This document shows, one piece after another, positions 13,715-17,597 of a DNA stretch of 21,831 nt (positions are counted from its first letter, which is position 1; each line of letters begins with the position of its first letter). Location: positions 1-21,831 of the IMG/VR virus record IMGVR_UViG_3300032288_003799. One strand, given 5' to 3'. The stretch is from a virus. The notes under the pieces were generated by a model, which made no database searches, had not been told where the DNA came from, and saw nothing but the letters and a program-made list of their open reading frames with translations. The position numbers and the translations under genes were made by a program.

Positions 13715-13984
13715 ATGGTTGCAACGACTAGCAGGCTCGCATACCGCGAGCACGAGGATGCGGGCCAGGTGGGCAAGCAGGCGAGCGAGATCTTGGCTTT
13801 TATGCTCCGGCGCCGCGCGGACTGGTCGCGCTCTGAGCTCGCCGAGGAGCTCGTGATGCGGCTCTCCAGCGTCTGCGGGCGGGTCAACGAGCTCATGGAG
13901 GCCGGCAAGATTGTCCACGCCCCGATGCGCAAGTGCCGCGTTACGGGGCGCAAGGTCAACCCGGTGAAGTTGTGCGCACGCTGA
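13715..13984 (+). CDS. Small winged-helix DNA-binding protein
   Basis: 89 aa, ATG 13715 with GAGGTG 5 bases upstream; a TTG at 13703 is an alternative without a ribosome site. Residues 20-80 fit a winged helix: QASEILAFMLRRRADWSRSE LAEELVMRLSSVCGRVNELM EAGKIVHAP, the last part being a beta-wing. The end (RKCRVTGRKVNPVKLCAR) is basic with two Cys. Winged-helix proteins of this size in phage early operons serve as regulators or recombination-control factors; this one cannot be placed more exactly. Next gene starts inside its end. Confidence 0.75.
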   Translation: MVATTSRLAYREHEDAGQVGKQASEILAFMLRRRADWSRSELAEELVMRLSSVCGRVNELMEAGKIVHAPMRKCRVTGRKVNPVKLCAR

Positions 13985-14268
13985 GCGTGCCCGCGGAATC
14001 CATCGACGGCTGCGACTTCTGCGCAGCCGGCGGTGGGGCCTTCCGCCGCGACTGTCGTGGGTGCGTGGTGCGCTGGTGCTCCAGGCTCCCGAGGAACCAC
14101 CGCACGGCGGTCTACAAGGCCGCCCAGGACCAGTACGGTGACGAGGGGATGCGCGCCTTCATGGAGGAGGTGCGCGAGTTCTGGGCTCGCGAGCGCGAGA
14201 GCCTGCGGCGCATGCGCCTGGCGCAACACCAGGCCGGCATGGCTGCCGCGCGCAAGGTCGTTTCGTGA
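13972..14268 (+). CDS. Small Cys-rich (zinc-finger-like) phage protein
   Basis: 98 aa from GTG 13972, 13 bases inside the preceding gene, with GGTGAA just upstream; GTG 13987 is also possible. IDGCDFCAAGGGAFRRDCRG CVVRWC has two CxxC-type pairs spaced as in a small zinc ribbon. The rest is helical and charged (MRAFMEEVREFWARERESLR). No named family. It lies between a winged-helix and a membrane protein gene; zinc binding is inferred from Cys spacing. Confidence 0.65.
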   Translation: MRTLSVPAESIDGCDFCAAGGGAFRRDCRGCVVRWCSRLPRNHRTAVYKAAQDQYGDEGMRAFMEEVREFWARERESLRRMRLAQHQAGMAAARKVVS

Positions 14269-14474
14269 ACGTCGCTCTGCTGCTGCTGTGGGCGGTTGCG
14301 CTGCCGTTTATCGTCGGGCTGGCCCTGGTGGGGGCGGTGTCGTGGGTGTTCACGCTCGCCTTCTACCTGGTGCCGGCCCTGTTCGTTTTTCTTCTTTTTG
14401 TGATCGAGGTGATCTATGACTCCGTCCGAGGTGTGCTACGTCCCGCAAGTCGCCCAGATGCTGGGGATGACTGA
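14265..14474 (+). CDS. Small membrane protein
   Basis: 69 aa, GTG 14265 overlapping the previous stop (GTGA). Two hydrophobic helices fill most of it: ALLLLWAVALPFIVGLALVG and VFTLAFYLVPALFVFLLFVI, followed by a short basic, then acidic tail (VRGVLRPASRPDAGDD). No family is recognised. The last 59 bases overlap the AlpA-like gene in another frame. It may act at the inner membrane during early infection, but nothing in the sequence shows how. Confidence 0.65.
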   Translation: MNVALLLLWAVALPFIVGLALVGAVSWVFTLAFYLVPALFVFLLFVIEVIYDSVRGVLRPASRPDAGDD

Positions 14475-14604
14475 AACCGCGCTGCGTGCGCATGTCTACC
14501 GCCGCACCTCGAGCGTGCCGGCGCCCTTCAAGCTCGGGCGCAAGCTCGCCTGGCGTCGCGACTCGGTGCTCGAGTTCTTGCGCCGCGCCGAGCGTGGCCG
14601 ATGA
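14416..14604 (+). CDS. AlpA/HTH_17-type DNA-binding protein, excisionase candidate
   Basis: 62 aa, ATG 14416 with GAGGTG 5 bases upstream, inside the preceding membrane-protein gene by 59 bases. Residues 6-60 are a compact MerR/AlpA-like helix-turn-helix with wing: VCYVPQVAQMLGMTETALRA HVYRR, then FKLGRKLAWRRDSVLEFLRR. This is the fold of recombination directionality factors (Xis, AlpA) and of small phage activators. The phage carries a tyrosine integrase and no other obvious Xis, so this is the best candidate for directing excision. Its distance of 1.7 kb from int and expression on the opposite strand are unlike lambda, and a transcription-regulator role is an alternative. Confidence 0.7.
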   Translation: MTPSEVCYVPQVAQMLGMTETALRAHVYRRTSSVPAPFKLGRKLAWRRDSVLEFLRRAERGR

Positions 14605-14753
14605 GCGCCTGGTTGGTCGCGGCCACCGGGATGGCCTATGCGTTCGTGTGCGGTGAGATGATTATCAAGGAGAACTGGCCGCTCGCCGTGGTGTGGGGCG
14701 GCTATGCGCTCGCGCAATGCGGGCTCTATGCCATCACGAAAGCCGGCGCATGA
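14601..14753 (+). CDS. Small membrane protein
   Basis: 50 aa, ATG 14601 overlapping the previous stop (ATGA), stop overlapping the next start (ATGA). Two hydrophobic stretches (WLVAATGMAYAFVCG and LAVVWGGYALAQCGLYAI) separated by a short charged turn suggest a helical hairpin in the inner membrane. Overlaps on both sides, in step with the operon style, support it. No family recognised; shorter than common gene-finder limits. Confidence 0.5.
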   Translation: MSAWLVAATGMAYAFVCGEMIIKENWPLAVVWGGYALAQCGLYAITKAGA

Positions 14754-15019
14754 ACCGCGACGACATAACCCGCTTGGCGCGGGAGGCTGGGTTTGTTGGT
14801 TTTGATGGCCACAACGGGGCATTGCGCCGCTTCGCAGAGCTTGTTGCCGCTGCTGAACGCGAGGCATGCGCTGTAGTTTGCGACGCGCATGAGGCATGGT
14901 ATTGGAACGCCTATAAGCGCGGAGAGCCCGGCACGGAGTTGCTGGGCAGCGTGTATGCAGAGGCCGCCTCAGATTGCGCTGACCAATGCGCGAAAGCCAT
15001 TCGAGAAAGGATCGCGTGA
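14750..15019 (+). CDS. Small helical phage protein, unknown
   Basis: 89 aa, ATG 14750 in an ATGA overlap; the open frame to 14693 is a shadow extension. MNRDDITRLAREAGF, then FAELVAAAEREACAVVCDAH and DCADQCAKAIRERIA, is a very frequent pattern in proteobacterial phage early regions: a helix, a loop, and a helix ending in an A-AIR-R-like tail with several Cys. These proteins have no assigned role. Codon use and layout fit the operon. Confidence 0.7.
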   Translation: MNRDDITRLAREAGFVGFDGHNGALRRFAELVAAAEREACAVVCDAHEAWYWNAYKRGEPGTELLGSVYAEAASDCADQCAKAIRERIA

Positions 15020-15243
15020 TGCGTTCCGCAGCACATGGGAAAAAGCGCGGCATCGGAAATCGTCCCGCAGGAGGGGACCACCATGCCGCCAAGCTCGCCG
15101 AGGAGTCGGTGCGCGAGCTGCGCAGGCTCCACCAGAACGGTATCTGCATAAAGTGTGCGATTTCGTTCTTGAAGCTCTGCATCTCCTATCAGTCGGCTTG
15201 GGACGCGGTGAATTATGCGACGTGGAGGCATGTCCGTGACTAA
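15019..15243 (+). CDS. Small HTH-type phage protein
   Basis: 74 aa, ATG 15019 in a TGATG overlap with AAAGGA 8 bases upstream; ATG 14986 would lie inside the earlier gene. After a basic opening (MRSAAHGKKRGIGNRPAGGD) comes HHAAKLAEESVRELRRLHQN, followed by ISFLKLCISYQSAWDAVNYA and TWRHV. This is the arrangement of phage and HNH-associated small domains in which an AKLTEExVREIR-type helix precedes a helix-turn-helix and ends in TWRHV. DNA binding is therefore likely. The specific role is unknown; it directly precedes the methyltransferase with an 17-base gap. Confidence 0.6.
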   Translation: MRSAAHGKKRGIGNRPAGGDHHAAKLAEESVRELRRLHQNGICIKCAISFLKLCISYQSAWDAVNYATWRHVRD

Positions 15244-15260
15244 CAAAAACAGAGGCAAAG

Positions 15261-16097
15261 ATGAATGAGCTGGCTCTTTTCGCAGGCGCTGGCGGCGGAA
15301 TACTCGGAGGCCACCTGCTCGGATGGCGAACAGTGTGCGCTGTCGAGTGGGACCCCTATGCCGCAAGCGTATTGTGCGCACGACAAAATGATGGCGTTCT
15401 CCCGACTTTCCCGGTTTGGGATGACGTTCGCACCTTTGACGGCAAACCGTGGCGCGGAATTGTTGACGTGGTTTCTGGGGGGTTTCCGTGCCAAGACATC
15501 AGCTCAGCAGGCAGGGGTGCAGGACTTGACGGAGAGCGATCCGGGCTCTGGCGAGAGATGGCACGGGTGGTTGGCGAAGTTCGACCAAGATTTGTCTTTG
15601 TGGAGAACAGCCCAGCTCTCACTCGCAGAGGGGGAACCCGAGTTATTGGAGACCTTGCCGCGCTCGGGTATGACGCGCAATGGGATGTTATGGGAGCGGC
15701 ACACGTTGGTGCTCCGCATCAGCGAGACAGAATCTGGATTGTGGCCTACTCCAACGACACAAGACAACGCGCAAGTGCGAAAGACAGGAGCTGCGGAAAA
15801 CAAGAAAAAGCGCGGCACCACTTTGGGGGGCGCTGTTCGCATGTATCCAACCCCGCAAGCAAGCGACAACAGGAACCGCGGGAACGCGGACACTCCGGCC
15901 ATTGCCAGAAGAATTGCCGCTGGAAAACAGGTCATGCTCACAATGACGGTCAGTGGTACGCAGTTGAACCCGACGTGGGTCGAGTGGCTGATGGGGTGGC
16001 CGCTCGGATGGACAGACTTAAAGCCATTGGAAATGGACAAGTTTCTGCAGTGGCAGCGGCTTCATTTGAATTGCTGTCTGGAGGAATAAATGTCTGA
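15261..16097 (+). CDS. dcm: DNA cytosine-5 methyltransferase (Dcm family)
   Basis: 278 aa, ATG 15261, AGAGG 6 bases upstream. Motifs appear in order: I, LFAGAGGGILGGHLLGWRTV; II, VEWDPYAASVL; IV, GGFPCQDISSAGRGAGLDG with the catalytic Cys; VI, FVFVENSPAL; VIII, QRDRIWIVAY; and the C-terminal X-like AIGNGQVSAVAAASFELL. The stretch between about 165 and 240 is polar, Cys/His-rich and would be the target-recognition part. Such enzymes methylate cytosine using S-adenosylmethionine, in phages to escape host restriction. A second long ORF (15265-16089) reads nearly the entire gene in the +1 frame. This segment also looks less GC-rich than flanking genes. The gene overlaps the DUF3310 start by 8 bases. 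Confidence 0.92.
   Translation: MNELALFAGAGGGILGGHLLGWRTVCAVEWDPYAASVLCARQNDGVLPTFPVWDDVRTFDGKPWRGIVDVVSGGFPCQDISSAGRGAGLDGERSGLWREMARVVGEVRPRFVFVENSPALTRRGGTRVIGDLAALGYDAQWDVMGAAHVGAPHQRDRIWIVAYSNDTRQRASAKDRSCGKQEKARHHFGGRCSHVSNPASKRQQEPRERGHSGHCQKNCRWKTGHAHNDGQWYAVEPDVGRVADGVAARMDRLKAIGNGQVSAVAAASFELLSGGINV
15265..16089 (+). CDS. Overprinted ORF within dcm, +1 frame (MSWLFSQ-type phage protein)
   Basis: 274 aa, ATG 15265, only 4 bases after the dcm ATG (ATGAATG) and served by the same ribosome site; TAA 16087-16089 abuts the DUF3310 ATG. The product starts MSWLFSQALAAEYSEATCSD, contains LSRFGMTFAPLTANRG and LSLWRTAQLSL, then WPTPTTQDNA and YPTPQASDN segments, and ends LNPTWVEWLMGWPLGWTDLK. 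I recognise this pattern, including the GLWPTP and WVEWLMGWPxGWTDL signatures, from phage proteins, so it is not a random shadow. The role is unknown; it may be a partner of, or be made in place of, the methyltransferase. The full-length two-frame overlap is the notable feature of this locus. Confidence 0.75.
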   Translation: MSWLFSQALAAEYSEATCSDGEQCALSSGTPMPQAYCAHDKMMAFSRLSRFGMTFAPLTANRGAELLTWFLGGFRAKTSAQQAGVQDLTESDPGSGERWHGWLAKFDQDLSLWRTAQLSLAEGEPELLETLPRSGMTRNGMLWERHTLVLRISETESGLWPTPTTQDNAQVRKTGAAENKKKRGTTLGGAVRMYPTPQASDNRNRGNADTPAIARRIAAGKQVMLTMTVSGTQLNPTWVEWLMGWPLGWTDLKPLEMDKFLQWQRLHLNCCLEE

Positions 16098-16305
16098 TGA
16101 AGTTCTGAGCCCAGCTCACTATACCCAAGGCGAGATCGAGTGCATCGACGCCATCAGGGCGCAGCTCACGCCGCAGGAGTGGCGCGGATTCCTGCGCGGG
16201 CAGGTGGCCAAGTACACCTGGCGCCTCGGCCTGAAGGGTGAGCGGGATGCCGAGAAGATTCTGTTTTACGCATCCCTTCTGGCAGGCAAGGACCCGCGGT
16301 CTTAG
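16090..16305 (+). CDS. DUF3310 protein
   Basis: 71 aa, ATG 16090 directly after TAA of the overprinted ORF. The stretch SPAHYTQGEIECIDAIRAQL, followed by FLRGQVAKYTWRLGLKG, matches DUF3310 (SaV-like), found in many phages; its C-terminus RDAEKILFYASLLAGKD fits too. Its function is not settled, although a link to nucleotide metabolism has been proposed. It is the last gene of the rightward operon; its stop overlaps the integrase stop by 4 bases on the other strand. Confidence 0.85.
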   Translation: MSDEVLSPAHYTQGEIECIDAIRAQLTPQEWRGFLRGQVAKYTWRLGLKGERDAEKILFYASLLAGKDPRS

Positions 16306-17264
16306 CCTAGCTTCTCGGCCAGCTCCTCAGCCCGCAGATGCGTATACCGCTTGAGCATCCGGATGTCCTTGTGCCCGGTGATGGCCGCGACTTCCATGAG
16401 CTGCAGGCCGCGCTCGAACAGGCGCGAGGTGGCCTCGTGCCGGAGATCGTGAAACCGCAGGCCGTCCACCTGGGCGCGTTCGCAGGCTTCACGGAATTGG
16501 TGGGTGATGAGGTCAGCGGCTGGGCAGACCCTCCCATCGATGCGGGCCGGCATGTCGGCCAGGGCCTGGAGCGCCTTGGGCGATAGCGGCACCGCTCGAG
16601 CTTCTCCGTTCTTGGTCTGCGGCAGGTAGGCGACGCGGCCGCGGATCCACTCCCGCCGCAGGCTGGCGAGCTCACCTCGCCGCATGGCCGTCTCAGTCGC
16701 CAATATGACGACACCGCGCATGACCAGGTCACACTCGGCCAGGATGCGCCCCTCCTCGCCAGGCTCGAGCCGGCGCTCCCGCGCACGGCCTGGTGATGGC
16801 TTGCGCACGTTGACCAGGGGGTTGCGCAGCCCTTCCATGCCCCACTCAGTGCGGGCAAGCTTGTAGAGGTTCGAGATGGGCGCGAGCTCCAGGCGCACGG
16901 TGTTGGGCGCGACCTCTGCCAGGCGCTCGTCACGGTAGTCCGCGAAATCCGAACCACGGAGGCGTGTGAGCGTTTTTCCGGCTAGGGGGTGCCTCTGCCA
17001 CGCCCGCAGGCGGCGCTCCTCCTGGCGCGCTCCTCGCTTCGCCCTGGTGGCCTCGCGGATGTATCGCTCGATCGCCTGGTGCAGCGTGGTGGTCGAGGCT
17101 TCGCCCTGGTCGACGTATTCGCCGCGGTCGATGGGGCTTTCGATGGATCGTGCCCAGGCTTCGGCCAGGGCTCGGGTGGGGAAGGTCTCGCGCATGGGAG
17201 GGTATCCCTTGCGCCTGATGATGGCCCGGAATTGTCCAGGGCCGCGCTTCTCGATGGTTGCCAT
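16302..17264 (-). CDS. int: Tyrosine recombinase (phage integrase)
   Basis: 320 aa from ATG 17264 (MATIEKRGPGQFRAIIRRKG); the frame is open further upstream to 17312, but that part would cover the first repeat pair. The arm-binding N-domain is within 1-60, the core-binding helical domain within 60-160, the catalytic domain within 165-320. Catalytic residues: Arg in ETAMRRGELASL, Lys in TKNGEARAVPL, HDLRHEATS (His-x-x-Arg), ITGHKD and the Tyr in LKRYTHL. It catalyses integration and excision at the att site next door (17326-17373). Gene and attP adjacent, as usual. It is transcribed against the recombination operon and the two ends overlap, so pL transcription would run into antisense of int. 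Confidence 0.95.
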   Translation of the reverse strand: MATIEKRGPGQFRAIIRRKGYPPMRETFPTRALAEAWARSIESPIDRGEYVDQGEASTTTLHQAIERYIREATRAKRGARQEERRLRAWQRHPLAGKTLTRLRGSDFADYRDERLAEVAPNTVRLELAPISNLYKLARTEWGMEGLRNPLVNVRKPSPGRARERRLEPGEEGRILAECDLVMRGVVILATETAMRRGELASLRREWIRGRVAYLPQTKNGEARAVPLSPKALQALADMPARIDGRVCPAADLITHQFREACERAQVDGLRFHDLRHEATSRLFERGLQLMEVAAITGHKDIRMLKRYTHLRAEELAEKLG

Positions 17265-17271
17265 TCCGTGG

Positions 17272-17289
17272 TGTCCCAAAAGTGTCCCA
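17272..17289. repeat. Paired TGTCCCA direct repeat, left arm of attP
   Basis: TGTCCCA at 17272-17278 and 17283-17289, 11 bp apart. The same pair with the same spacing occurs on the other side of the tRNA core at 17479-17496. Flanking, equally spaced short direct repeats are the signature of integrase arm-type sites. Confidence 0.6.
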
Positions 17290-17325
17290 CGAACCAGGCG
17301 CGCAGTGTGCAAGTGCTTGTTTTCT

Positions 17326-17373
17326 TGGCTCCCCGACCTGGGCTCGAACCAGGGACCTGCGGATTAACAGTCC
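17326..17373 (-). other. attP core: 3' part of a tRNA-Asn(GTT) gene
   Basis: Read on the minus strand, it runs GGACTGTTAATCCGC (anticodon GTT at 17368-17366) through the T arm GGTTCGAGCC to the acceptor 3' strand ending GGAGCCA at 17326. The 5' half, with D arm and acceptor 5' strand, is absent: bases above 17373 do not resemble a tRNA. A phage carries such a 3' fragment so that integration restores an intact host tRNA. Because tail genes lie on one side and int on the other, this is attP or a tandem-prophage junction. Confidence 0.85.
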
Positions 17374-17478
17374 CATTTTCGGGCCTTTGCGATCAAGGTG
17401 TTGCGCCACAAGCCCTTGATTATGCTGCCTTCTGGTGTTGTGTGGTGTGGCACATTGTACCGCAGGAATCGACGGCGG

Positions 17479-17496
17479 TGTCCCAAAATTGTCCCA
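17479..17496. repeat. Paired TGTCCCA direct repeat, right arm of attP
   Basis: TGTCCCA at 17479-17485 and 17490-17496, spacing 11 bp, identical in layout to 17272-17289. Together they bracket the tRNA core by 37 bp on one side and 105 bp on the other. Confidence 0.6.
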
Positions 17497-17506
17497 TTGC
17501 ATCACT

Positions 17507-17535
17507 GCAATTGCGGAGGTGAGTTCCGCAATTGC
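17507..17535. repeat. Perfect 11-bp inverted repeat in the attP region
   Basis: GCAATTGCGGA (17507-17517) and TCCGCAATTGC (17525-17535) are perfect inverses around a 7-base centre. Each arm itself contains the palindrome GCAATTGC. A smaller repeat TTGCA-TCAC-TGCAA (17497-17510) touches it. No T-run follows the larger repeat, so it is not a standard terminator; an accessory protein site is possible. The remainder of 17374-17478 shows nothing recognisable. Confidence 0.6.
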
Positions 17536-17545
17536 GTGGTTGCTG

Positions 17546-17571
17546 AAAAAAAAGCCCGGCAGGAGCCGGGC
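17546..17571 (-). terminator. Rho-independent terminator after the tail operon
   Basis: On the minus strand: GCCCGGC, loop TCCT, GCCGGGC, then eight T (plus-strand A-run 17546-17553). It lies 27 bases after the stop of the J-like gene and closes the late tail transcript before attP. The stem is identical in sequence to that of the terminator at 10506-10523. Confidence 0.9.
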
Positions 17572-17597
17572 AAAGGGGCCGCGAAGGGGAGGGGCGG

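Noticed and set aside
17266-17312. Integrase start at 17312
   Set aside because: The added residues have no resemblance to integrase N-termini, and the coding would run through the TGTCCCA arm repeats; ATG 17264 gives the usual start.
17326-17400. Complete tRNA-Asn gene
   Set aside because: Only the 3' part from the anticodon stem is present; no D arm or acceptor 5' strand can be found above 17373.
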